Assembly (NCBI GenBank): GCA_007117035.1
Contig: SKHG01000071.1
Location: forward strand, 1-34,150
Length of the DNA: 34,150 bases
DNA from: Candidatus Campbelliibacteriota bacterium
Lineage (GTDB): Bacteria; Patescibacteriota; Minisyncoccia; Phycocordibacterales; CSBR16-193
Direction: 5' to 3'
Shown: positions 7,658 through 14,932 of the stretch, one piece after another
How positions within the stretch are numbered: position 1 is the first letter of the stretch
Layout: every line of letters starts with the position of its first letter
The notes under the pieces: generated by a model
Database searches by the model: none
What the model saw: only the letters and a program-made list of their open reading frames with translations
What the model was told of the DNA's origin: nothing
Position numbers and translations under genes: made by a program

Positions 7658-10270
7658 ATGAAGAAAAATAAAAATGAAAATCAAAATTCTCGTTTTTTGG
7701 AGTGGATAGAAGTAAAAGGAGCCAAGACACACAATTTAAAGAATTTATCTGTGTCATTACCAAGAAATAAGATGGTTGTTTTTACTGGACTATCAGGGTC
7801 TGGTAAGTCTTCACTAGCTTTCGATACTATTTTTGCTGAGGGCCAGAGACGTTATGTGGAGTCGTTATCTTCATATGCAAGGCAGTTCTTAAGACAGATG
7901 CAGAAACCACCTGTTGAGGAGATTACAGGCCTTTCTCCGGCCATCTCAATTGATCAAAAGTCTCGATCTAATAACCCTAGATCAACAGTTGCCACAATTA
8001 CTGAAATATATGATTATCTTAGAATATTATTTGCTAGAATCGGGCGACCTTTTTGTCTGGAGTGTGGTAGGGAGATAGAACGCCTCACTAACGAAGAGAT
8101 AAAAAATTTAGTATTAAAAAAAATAGCCCAAAATTTTTCGGGTAACAAAAAGACAGACCCCGAGCACTCAGTCGAGATTTATTCTCCAGTTGTTCGTGGT
8201 AGAAAAGGGGAGTATTATCAACTCCTTTACGATTTACTCGGTAAGGGCTTTGAAGAGGTTTTGATTGATGGGACGCAGAAAAAATTACGTGAAAGGATTA
8301 TTTTAGCTAAACAAAAAAGGCACTCTATCTCAGTTTTAGTCGACAGATTAAAAAGTTCTGAGGTTAGTAAGTTAAGTAAGGAATCTAAAGAAAGATTAAG
8401 TGAGTCAATCGAGCGTGCGTTAGTCGAATCTGATGGATTGGTTGAGGTTCTTTTTACTGAACAAAATGGTTTGGTTAAGGAGAAATTTTTATTGTCTGTT
8501 AATTATTCTTGCCCACACGACAGCTACTCATATCCAGAAATTGAACCAAGGTTGTTCTCTTTTAATTCGCCTTATGGTGCCTGTCCAGAGTGTAATGGTT
8601 TGGGTACAAAATTTATGTTTGGACGTGACGTCTGCGAGGTCTGTAAAGGAGCAAGACTTCGTCCTGAGGCTTTAAATGTTCGAATAAATGGAATGAATGT
8701 AGTTGACCTAACAAGTATAACTATAAAACAAGCAGCTGATTTTTTTGATAAGGTTTCCTTAAATGAAAGAGAGCAAAGTATCTCAGCTGTTGTTATAAAA
8801 GAAATAAAAGACAGACTCGAATTTATGATTAAGGTTGGAATTGAATACCTCTCTCTCGATCGTAGAGCCCACACTCTCTCAGGTGGTGAATCACAAAGAA
8901 TACGTTTAGCATCTCAACTTGGTTCTGGTCTAGTTGGTGCGTTGTATGTTTTAGATGAACCAACTATAGGTTTACATCCACGAGACAACGATCGATTGAT
9001 TGAGACACTACTCCGTCTGCGCGATCTAGGAAATACGATTATTGTTGTTGAGCATGATGAAGATACTGTCTTAGCTTCCGATTATTTGGTGGACATAGGT
9101 CCTGGGCCTGGAATTCATGGTGGTGAAGTGGTTGTCGCTGATCATCTAGATAAACTTCTTTTAGATGAAGAACAGATAGAGAAATCTGTAACCTTACAGT
9201 ACCTAACTGGAAACAAGGAGATACTAGTACCTAGAAAAAGAAGATCTGAGCCTCGTGGAAAAATAGCTGTGCGTGGTGGAAAAGTTTTTAATCTGAAGGA
9301 TATAAATGTCGATATTCCACTTGGTCGATTTGTAGCAGTCACTGGTGTTTCTGGGTCTGGTAAATCTTCATTTGTTTATGAAATTTTATACAAAAATCTA
9401 CAGGCTCGACTTTTGCGACGCCATCGTTCTCCAAAGACACATAATTGCAGGGAGTTTAAAGGGTCAGAATACTTAAGTCGGGTGATCTCAATCGATCAGT
9501 CTCCTATTGGCCGGACACCACGATCAAACCCTGCAACATATACTGGGGCGTTTACGTTCATAAGAGAGTTGTTCTCTGAAACATCAGAAGCTAAGGCTAG
9601 AGGTTGGAAACCAGGTAGATTTTCTTTTAATGTTCCTACTAAAGCTGGTCGAGGTGGTCGTTGTGAGGTTTGTAAGGGTAGTGGTTCAATCGAGGTTGAA
9701 ATGCATTTCCTGCCTACTGTATATGTTTCTTGTGATGTGTGTAAGGGACGAAGGTTTACCAAAGAAACTCTTGAAGTGAAATACAAAAAAAGAAATATTT
9801 ACGACGTCTTAAGGATGACCGTCGAAGAATCTCTGAATTTCTTTGTTGATATACCAGCTATTCATGATCGGCTAAAAACTCTTTCTGATGTAGGTTTGGG
9901 ATATTTAGAGTTAGGTCAATCAGCCACAACTCTATCTGGTGGTGAGGCTCAGAGAGTTAAGATATCGTCAGAACTCTACAGACCACATGTTCAAAAAACC
10001 TTATATATTCTAGATGAACCAACTATAGGATTACACTATGAAGATGTTCAGAAGCTTTTGGATGTAGTTCAAATTTTAGTCGATAAAGGAAATACTGTTA
10101 TAGTTATTGAGCATAATTTGGACCTTATTAAGTGCGCTGATCATATTATTGATATCGGACCTGAAGGAGGTGTTGGTGGGGGATACATTGTTGTTAAGGG
10201 TACTCCTGAACAAGTTGCTAAAGAACCCGGTTCGCATACAGGAAAATACCTTAAACGAAAACTCAAGTAG
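7658..10270 (+). CDS. uvrA: Excinuclease ABC subunit A lacking the insertion domain
   Basis: UvrA is the ATP-dependent DNA damage sensor that loads UvrB. Two ABC modules are visible: Walker A GLSGSGKSS at 44 with signature LSGGESQRIRLASQ, and later GVSGSGKSS with LSGGEAQRVKISSE. The C-terminal zinc finger (CEVCKGSGS and CDVCKGRRF) is intact and a UvrB-binding region is present between about residues 130 and 240. The length of 870 is short against about 940. The deficit lies between CPEC at 309-312 and CEVC at 326-329, only 13 residues apart where most UvrA proteins carry an insertion domain of about 110. The earlier finger pair reads CPHD instead of CxxC. Confidence 0.96.
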   Translation: MKKNKNENQNSRFLEWIEVKGAKTHNLKNLSVSLPRNKMVVFTGLSGSGKSSLAFDTIFAEGQRRYVESLSSYARQFLRQMQKPPVEEITGLSPAISIDQKSRSNNPRSTVATITEIYDYLRILFARIGRPFCLECGREIERLTNEEIKNLVLKKIAQNFSGNKKTDPEHSVEIYSPVVRGRKGEYYQLLYDLLGKGFEEVLIDGTQKKLRERIILAKQKRHSISVLVDRLKSSEVSKLSKESKERLSESIERALVESDGLVEVLFTEQNGLVKEKFLLSVNYSCPHDSYSYPEIEPRLFSFNSPYGACPECNGLGTKFMFGRDVCEVCKGARLRPEALNVRINGMNVVDLTSITIKQAADFFDKVSLNEREQSISAVVIKEIKDRLEFMIKVGIEYLSLDRRAHTLSGGESQRIRLASQLGSGLVGALYVLDEPTIGLHPRDNDRLIETLLRLRDLGNTIIVVEHDEDTVLASDYLVDIGPGPGIHGGEVVVADHLDKLLLDEEQIEKSVTLQYLTGNKEILVPRKRRSEPRGKIAVRGGKVFNLKDINVDIPLGRFVAVTGVSGSGKSSFVYEILYKNLQARLLRRHRSPKTHNCREFKGSEYLSRVISIDQSPIGRTPRSNPATYTGAFTFIRELFSETSEAKARGWKPGRFSFNVPTKAGRGGRCEVCKGSGSIEVEMHFLPTVYVSCDVCKGRRFTKETLEVKYKKRNIYDVLRMTVEESLNFFVDIPAIHDRLKTLSDVGLGYLELGQSATTLSGGEAQRVKISSELYRPHVQKTLYILDEPTIGLHYEDVQKLLDVVQILVDKGNTVIVIEHNLDLIKCADHIIDIGPEGGVGGGYIVVKGTPEQVAKEPGSHTGKYLKRKLK

Positions 10271-10336
10271 TTTTTGACTTACAGTTTGTTAAACCTTTTT
10301 GTAAGGATTGGATTCTTTTATGTACTCGTTAGAATA

Positions 10337-10345
10337 TGGTAATAT
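10337..10345 (+). promoter_or_regulatory. Extended -10 promoter of the membrane protein gene
   Basis: TGGTAATAT fits an extended -10 element (TG, one base, hexamer). It would give a leader of about 20 bases before the ATG at 10372. No convincing -35 box was found. Confidence 0.4.
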
Positions 10346-10371
10346 TTATTTAAAGCTAAACCTATTGAGCA

Positions 10372-11055
10372 ATGATAAACTTTTTTAAATACCTCGAAAT
10401 AAACAAAAACTGGTCTCTGTTTAAAAAAACATGGAGGTTTCTGGTTTCTACCACAGCATTATTTTTGGCTATATTTTTAACCCTGATCTATGTAGACGTG
10501 GTGGTTCTGTCTGAGATATATGAATCCTTCAATATAATTTATTTGTTGTTTACCCTGGTTTCTTTTTTAATTGTATTGTTATTAATATTAGGCTTTACTA
10601 GGATTGTTCTAGATTTATTGTCAGATAAAAAAGTTCAAAGAGATGATTTGTTTTCCCAGTCATCAAATCTCCCAGACTTTTTCGTAGCTACTTCTGTTTA
10701 TGTTGTTCTAGGTATTATTGGAATTTTTCTTTTGATTGTACCAGGTGTTTATTTTATAACGCGTTACTATTTTTATGGAATTGTTTTGATAGATAAGGGT
10801 TATGGTCCGATAGAGTCCTTAAAATACGCAAGTCGTTTATCTAAAGGTTTTCGTTGGCAAATTTTTGTTCTATTGCTTCTTTTGATTTCAATAAACATTT
10901 TCGGTGTTCTTCTTTTAGGTCTTGGTATTTTGGTCTCACTACCAATCTCAATTTTAGTGTCTGTAAATTTATACAAAAAACTTTCTGATCGAATAAATAA
11001 GGAAGATGATGGGACTTTAATTCGTGATGGATACGACAAGATTTATAAAAAATAA
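10372..11055 (+). CDS. Multi-pass membrane protein (DUF975/YciC-like)
   Basis: This 227-residue integral membrane protein has about five hydrophobic segments, roughly at 25-45, 58-82, 108-135, 165-185 and 188-205. The pattern includes a Leu/Ile stretch ending in PGVYFITRYYF, then a charged SLKYASRLSKGFRWQ segment and a final hydrophobic pair. This recalls DUF975/YciC-type membrane proteins, whose function is unknown. It follows uvrA by about 100 bases but has its own candidate promoter, and it is closed by a strong terminator. I cannot give a function. Confidence 0.75.
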   Translation: MINFFKYLEINKNWSLFKKTWRFLVSTTALFLAIFLTLIYVDVVVLSEIYESFNIIYLLFTLVSFLIVLLLILGFTRIVLDLLSDKKVQRDDLFSQSSNLPDFFVATSVYVVLGIIGIFLLIVPGVYFITRYYFYGIVLIDKGYGPIESLKYASRLSKGFRWQIFVLLLLLISINIFGVLLLGLGILVSLPISILVSVNLYKKLSDRINKEDDGTLIRDGYDKIYKK

Positions 11056-11070
11056 TTTAATTTTTAGACA

Positions 11071-11105
11071 AACAAAAACACCGCAATAATTGCGGTGTTT
11101 TTGTT
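11071..11105. terminator. Bidirectional rho-independent terminator
   Basis: AACAAAAACACCGCAA (11071-11086) and its exact complement (11090-11105) form a 16-bp stem with the three-base loop TAA. It has a GC core and A/T-rich arms, giving U-runs on both strands. It lies between convergent genes and serves the membrane protein on the plus strand and the cold-shock gene on the minus strand. Confidence 0.88.
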
Positions 11106-11115
11106 TTAATTTAGA

Positions 11116-11331
11116 CTACTCTGCTGAGCCGTCTGCTCGATTGACATTGACAGCATTCAATCCTTTTGGACCTTCTGCAACTTCAAATGTCACTTTGTCT
11201 CCTTCTCGAAGGTCGTTGAACTGCACGTTCTGCAATTCATTAGAGTGGAAAAAGATGTCTTTGTCCTCTCCTTCGGGTGTAATAAACCCAAAACCTCGAT
11301 CAGTTAACCGAGCAATTGTTCCTTGTTTCAT
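11116..11331 (-). CDS. csp: Cold-shock domain protein
   Basis: A 71-residue CspA-type single cold-shock domain that binds single-stranded RNA or DNA and melts mRNA structure. RNP1 is RGFGFITPE and RNP2 is DIFFHSNEL; the end is EGPKGLNAVNVN plus a short acidic tail. The ATG at 11331 (MKQGTIARL) is preferred over a TTG two codons upstream because it fits the family N-terminus. A consensus promoter about 115 bases upstream leaves a long leader, like the cold-responsive leaders of enterobacterial csp genes. Confidence 0.94.
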   Translation of the reverse strand: MKQGTIARLTDRGFGFITPEGEDKDIFFHSNELQNVQFNDLREGDKVTFEVAEGPKGLNAVNVNRADGSAE

Positions 11332-11452
11332 TAACAATTGTAAATGACCAATAAATTACCAAACGAAAAAGCTGACTAAACCCCGACCTTGTTTCTTCTT
11401 AACTTCACTATTTAAAATACTGAAGTTTGTGTGCTGACCGTTTGATGTGTAT

Positions 11453-11481
11453 ATAATACTCCGTATATATAAATTAGTCAA
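11453..11481 (-). promoter_or_regulatory. Consensus sigma70 promoter of the cold-shock gene
   Basis: On the minus strand TTGACT (complement of 11476-11481), a 17-base spacer and TATTAT (complement of 11453-11458) make a near-perfect sigma70 promoter. Transcription would start near 11446, leaving about 115 bases of leader before the ATG at 11331. The -35 box lies within the inverted repeat at 11471-11503. Confidence 0.7.
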
Positions 11482-11503
11482 TCTGTATTAGATTGACTAA
11501 TTT
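11471..11503. other. 14-bp perfect inverted repeat overlapping the csp -35 box
   Basis: AAATTAGTCAATCT (11471-11484) and its complement (11490-11503) are separated by five bases. It lies 53 bases past the stop of the GerMN gene, so it may end that transcript, although no U-run follows. It also covers the -35 box of the cold-shock promoter, so it may instead be an operator. Confidence 0.55.
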
Positions 11504-11555
11504 AGAGGTGTGCTATGTTGTTAAAACTACCTCAAACAGTATTTAGTGTGGATAT

Positions 11556-12131
11556 CTAGGGTTGTAGGACTTCTTCTGATTCTCCATCAACTGATATTAT
11601 TACTGAGTTTATGGTGCTAAACTGAAGCAGTGTTTTTTCTATTTGTTCTCGAATAGCAGAAACTTGAGCAGAGCCTGAGACACCAGAGTGTAGAGTCTGG
11701 TTGAAGTCAGCTTCTGCCGTACCATTAGGTAGAATTAATAAACTTTTTAAAACAGTATTTTTGGGAATAGCTGTCTCTAAGTTTAGACCTTCATCAGATT
11801 TTGGACCCTTCAGTAGCTCATTAAGGGCTGTCAGTTCTGCTCCGTCTTCAGTCCTAGCAGAAACTGATCGACTAACTCTAACAACGCTTTCCTGACTTTT
11901 CTCATAAACTATGAAATAAAGACCAAAACTCATTGATTGCATCTCTGGTGGAGGGGGTGGCGCTGGTACAGGCTCTGGTTCTGGCTCTTCAACCTCTTCT
12001 ACTGGGTCGTCAGTTGGTTCAGTGACTTGTTCTGGTTCAGGTGTGCTTCTCTGAGTTAAATAGTAGAAAACACCACCTACTATTGAAAGGATTAATATTA
12101 AACTTAAAGTAATTGCTATAAATTTTGCCAT
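11556..12131 (-). CDS. Membrane-anchored GerMN-domain protein
   Basis: This 191-residue protein has an N-terminal membrane anchor (about residues 4-26), an acidic and proline-rich linker (Glu-Pro repeats, about 30-62), and a C-terminal GerMN domain with ELTALNELLKGPKSDEG, GTAEADFNQTL and a final INSVIISVDG strand. GerMN is an extracytoplasmic domain named from spore germination proteins. In non-spore-formers it occurs in cell-envelope proteins, where its role is poorly known. It probably sits outside the membrane, with the linker spanning the wall. The CAP-domain gene beside it on the same strand is also an envelope protein. Confidence 0.82.
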   Translation of the reverse strand: MAKFIAITLSLILILSIVGGVFYYLTQRSTPEPEQVTEPTDDPVEEVEEPEPEPVPAPPPPPEMQSMSFGLYFIVYEKSQESVVRVSRSVSARTEDGAELTALNELLKGPKSDEGLNLETAIPKNTVLKSLLILPNGTAEADFNQTLHSGVSGSAQVSAIREQIEKTLLQFSTINSVIISVDGESEEVLQP

Positions 12132-12162
12132 AATATTTGCTTATTAATAATATTTTAATAAA

Positions 12163-12171
12163 ATTATAACA
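12163..12171 (-). promoter_or_regulatory. Extended -10 promoter of the GerMN gene
   Basis: On the minus strand the sequence reads TGTTATAAT, an extended -10 element, giving a leader of about 25 bases before the ATG at 12131. It is the same nonamer as at 13078-13086 and 19922-19930. Confidence 0.5.
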
Positions 12172-12204
12172 CTTTTATCCTAATTATAGAATTACGAATA
12201 ATAT

Positions 12205-13065
12205 CTATAATTCTAGACACTTGTTATAGATTGTAATCTGTTTATTGAATTCTTTTATAACGTTTTCTGTCTTTCTAATTAGTTCGTTATATTGATCTAC
12301 AAAAAAGTTATACTCATCAACCTTTTGTTCATACGTGGAGTGCCGTCTTCCAGGCCTGTTACTCTCTAGAGCTTCTTTTTTATCTAAAATTTCTTCCTCT
12401 ATTTTTTCTAATACTAATTTATTATCTACAATCATCTGTCCCAAATCTTCATCTGGTGGGGTGCAGTCGCTTGCTGGGCGACCAAAGAACTGGACAGCCA
12501 TCCAGACATTTTTTCCTTGATAAGTACCTTTTTTAACTGCAACACCAATTTCAGTATATTGATCCCTTAGTATATTCTCTCGATGACCAGGAGAATCCAT
12601 CCAGGCTTGAACCAAAACTTGATCGTCTAGAAAGTTACCTAGAGCCAGATTCTCACCAACTATGATGTATTTGTAACCTGCTTTTTCTGATATCCCAGAA
12701 GGCCCAACTCCATCAGGAGAGATGTGTGCAAAATATTGATTTTGAAACATGTCTTCCACTTTCATTTCAGCTGAGAGGTTCAATAACGGGTTAATATTTA
12801 AAGATTCTTTTTTATACAGCTCGCGTTGGAGATTAGTTTCTAGGACAACACCAGACACAGTTAGGTACGATTTGGTTTCTTTGGTGGGACCAAGAAGGGG
12901 ATTGGATGTAAAAAATTCACTTTCAGTGATTGTTTGTTTTATTTCATTACTCAGAGTCTGTATTCCGGTCAGTTCAAGCCAGTCAGTTATTTCATAACGA
13001 AAGTGATAAGCAATTCCTACAAGAATCAATATAAATATAAATATAGATAGTAGTATTTTTTTCAT
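12205..13065 (-). CDS. Membrane-anchored CAP (SCP/PR1) domain protein
   Basis: This 286-residue protein has an N-terminal membrane anchor or signal (residues 3-22), a short spacer, then a CAP domain. The domain shows NPLLNLSAEMKVEDMFQNQY, FAHISPDG, ENLALGNF, WMDSPGHRENIL and YTEIGVAV, including the His and Glu residues of the CAP pocket (FAHIS, GEN, SPGHRENI). The last 80 residues are a predicted coiled coil rich in Glu, Lys and Asn with a Cys near the end. Bacterial CAP proteins of the YkwD type are secreted or wall-associated; their activity is not settled. It probably acts outside the cell. Confidence 0.9.
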   Translation of the reverse strand: MKKILLSIFIFILILVGIAYHFRYEITDWLELTGIQTLSNEIKQTITESEFFTSNPLLGPTKETKSYLTVSGVVLETNLQRELYKKESLNINPLLNLSAEMKVEDMFQNQYFAHISPDGVGPSGISEKAGYKYIIVGENLALGNFLDDQVLVQAWMDSPGHRENILRDQYTEIGVAVKKGTYQGKNVWMAVQFFGRPASDCTPPDEDLGQMIVDNKLVLEKIEEEILDKKEALESNRPGRRHSTYEQKVDEYNFFVDQYNELIRKTENVIKEFNKQITIYNKCLEL

Positions 13066-13077
13066 AACAAGAACCTA

Positions 13078-13086
13078 ATTATAACA
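13078..13086 (-). promoter_or_regulatory. Extended -10 promoter of the CAP gene
   Basis: On the minus strand the sequence is TGTTATAAT, twelve bases before the ATG at 13065. The leader would be only about six bases, so the mRNA is nearly leaderless. Confidence 0.5.
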
Positions 13087-13156
13087 CTTATTATGGTTTT
13101 TTGAGACTGAAATTAAATTTTCAAAAATAGTATTATTATATTTTTTTGTAAAAAAG

Positions 13157-13207
13157 AAAACCCACCATCTAATGACGGGGGTTTCCCGTTTTAGATTGAT
13201 GGGTTTT
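13157..13207 (-). terminator. Rho-independent terminator of the receiver-fusion gene
   Basis: AAAACCCA (13157-13164) pairs with TGGGTTTT (13200-13207). The stem continues with one bulge and a mismatch, and an inner hairpin ACGGG/CCCGT (13175-13179 with 13185-13189) closes it. On the minus strand a U-rich run follows. Its base overlaps the TAA stop codon (13207-13209) of the gene it ends. Confidence 0.85.
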
Positions 13208-14010
13208 TAGGACTGAACACGCTTCAGGGCGTTATTCCAATCCTTTGATCCGTCAACGTTGATTCCTGCGTGGAGCATTTTAACCTTCGCACCCTCAATT
13301 TTGTATGAGAACTGCGAGTAGTGATCAAATGCTGCAGAGAATGGATCTGAGTGGTGATTTAGATCAGTGACCACTGCCACAAACTTGGCACCGTTACGAG
13401 CAGCCTCAATCATGAGGAGAATACCGTAAGGTACGAGCTCCCCAAGTTTAAATGCTTCGTCACTTAGGGTTTGAGAGCTCATAGGTAGATGCAGGTCTGT
13501 AAGAACTACATCGAATTTTTTTTCTCCCATAATCCTCAATGCTTCTTGGTAACCGGTGGCTGTTGTGAGACGCTCTCCAGCCAAACCCTCCAGCGCACTT
13601 TTAATGTTCAAATTGTTGTCGTCAACAACCAGAATACTAAGAGCGTCAGGACGGATGCAAGTTTCTTTTTCAGGAACCTCGACTTCTTCCCTTGGTTTCA
13701 TGTTTGCTTTTACATTTGTAACAGCTTCAATAAAACCAGGAATGATTTTGAAAGCATCAATCACAACGCATTTGTCAGGTAGATTAATGCGTGGTGAGTA
13801 TCCTTTGTCTAAGTAGGCGTATGACCTACTTTCATCAAATATGGATTCAATATTGCGAATCTCATCAAAAATGACAAGATCTGATTCAGATGCTGAATCA
13901 GCAAATATGTGAGAGTCCATATTGAGTATTCCCAGAAAAACCTTTTTGATAGCCTTCGTGAGAGGGCCTTCTTCCATAGCTAAAAATATTTTTATAGGCT
14001 GATCTGTCAT
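13207..14010 (-). CDS. Receiver-domain protein with unique N-terminal half
   Basis: A 267-residue cytoplasmic protein. Residues 1-120 match no family I recognise; they alternate beta strands and helices (KIFLAMEEG, SDLVIFDEI, DKCVVIDAFKIIPGF) and may be a second, degenerate receiver-like fold. Residues 124-267 are a receiver domain: LVVDDNNLNIKSAL, phosphoacceptor Asp172 in VVLTDLHLP, then an extended segment of about 25 residues before FVAVVTDLNHHSDP, which replaces the usual switch region. No output domain is present. It reads less AT-rich than its neighbours. It has its own terminator and no adjacent kinase. The role is unknown. Confidence 0.72.
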   Translation of the reverse strand: MTDQPIKIFLAMEEGPLTKAIKKVFLGILNMDSHIFADSASESDLVIFDEIRNIESIFDESRSYAYLDKGYSPRINLPDKCVVIDAFKIIPGFIEAVTNVKANMKPREEVEVPEKETCIRPDALSILVVDDNNLNIKSALEGLAGERLTTATGYQEALRIMGEKKFDVVLTDLHLPMSSQTLSDEAFKLGELVPYGILLMIEAARNGAKFVAVVTDLNHHSDPFSAAFDHYSQFSYKIEGAKVKMLHAGINVDGSKDWNNALKRVQS

Positions 14011-14144
14011 GTCTTTATATTTGATTTTGATAGAACATTTTCCAGAGTGGAAACAAATCTATATAATATAATATTTTAGAAATATGTCAAGAGTAAGTAA
14101 AAGACAAAAATACCTACATTTTCGTCGTATTTTAATTTATAAAA

Positions 14145-14169
14145 AAAGACACCTTAGATAGGTGTCTTT
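14145..14169 (-). terminator. Rho-independent terminator of the small membrane gene
   Basis: AAAGACACCT (14145-14154) pairs perfectly with AGGTGTCTTT (14160-14169) around the loop TAGAT. On the minus strand a run of U residues follows. It lies 16 bases past the stop codon at 14185. Confidence 0.85.
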
Positions 14170-14184
14170 GAATTTATTTCTCTA

Positions 14185-14409
14185 TCAAAATATTTTCGTA
14201 ATATTTTGATAGAAAATTATACATGATCCAAGGAATACAACCAAAAAAGTTGTTGAAAAAAAGAGGTACATATTCCTCATGTTTCTTTTTTCGGTTTCCA
14301 TTGATTTTTCGTAGTATTCCACACTCATCATTATGGACATAATGACAAAAATTAGTGCGGTGACTGCTAGTACTAGGTGTATTTGTGGTGACATAAAGAT
14401 CAAATTCAT
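14185..14409 (-). CDS. Small two-helix membrane protein
   Basis: About 74 residues with two hydrophobic segments (roughly 10-30 and 48-68) joined by a charged loop rich in Glu, Lys and Met (EYYEKSMETEKRNMRN). I do not recognise a family. An in-frame ATG at 14418 lies only two bases from a TATAAT box (complement of 14421-14426), too close to be transcribed as a start, so the ATG at 14409 is preferred. It has its own promoter and terminator, which favours a real gene. It stands divergently from the pilus operon. Confidence 0.6.
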   Translation of the reverse strand: MNLIFMSPQIHLVLAVTALIFVIMSIMMSVEYYEKSMETEKRNMRNMYLFFSTTFLVVFLGSCIIFYQNITKIF

Positions 14410-14518
14410 TAATACCATATATTATAATTACACAAATGTCAACATCTTTATTAAGTTAATTAAAATTAATTTTAATTAACTATAAAGGCTGTAAATTTGT
14501 TTTTTTTAAAAACACCTG

Positions 14519-14527
14519 TGGTATAAT
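14519..14527 (+). promoter_or_regulatory. Extended -10 promoter of the pilus operon
   Basis: TGGTATAAT (14519-14527) is an extended -10 element ending six bases before the ATG at 14534, so transcription should begin at the start codon or next to it. The -35 region is T-rich (TTGTTT at 14497-14502, 19 bases away). This promoter probably drives the receiver, pilB, pilC and the prepilin genes. Confidence 0.6.
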
Positions 14528-14533
14528 TTATTG

Positions 14534-14923
14534 ATGATTAATGATTCAGGTAAAAAGGACAAAAAGATATTAATTGCAGAAGATGAGGTGGCATATTCTC
14601 GATCGCTTAAATTTAAATTAGAGCGTGAAGGTTATGATGTGACTGATGTTATAAACGGTGAGTTAGCGTTAGATAAATTAAAGAAAGATAGTTTTGATCT
14701 TTTGATAATTGATTTAATAATGCCAAAAGTTAATGGTTTTGAGGTCCTAGAAGAACTAAAGAATTTAAATATAAAATTACCAATCATTGTCCTTTCAAAT
14801 TTAAATCAGGAAGAGGACAGAAAGAGAGTAAGTGATTCGGGTTCTGTTATGTTTTTAGATAAGTCAGATATCTCGGTAGTTGATGTAATAAATAATGTAA
14901 AAGATATTTTAAAAAAATTATAA
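14534..14923 (+). CDS. Single-domain response regulator heading the pilus operon
   Basis: A 129-residue receiver: AEDE at 15-18, phosphoacceptor Asp60 in LLIIDLIMPKVNG, switch Ser in IVLSNLNQEED, Lys in FLDKSD. It has no output domain. A TTG three bases upstream is in frame, but the ATG at 14534 fits the promoter position. It is followed nine bases later by pilB, so it is probably cotranscribed with the pilus machine and may act on pilus assembly or direction, as PilG/PilH-type receivers do in twitching systems. That role is inferred from position only. Confidence 0.92.
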   Translation: MINDSGKKDKKILIAEDEVAYSRSLKFKLEREGYDVTDVINGELALDKLKKDSFDLLIIDLIMPKVNGFEVLEELKNLNIKLPIIVLSNLNQEEDRKRVSDSGSVMFLDKSDISVVDVINNVKDILKKL

Positions 14924-14932
14924 TAATCAAAA

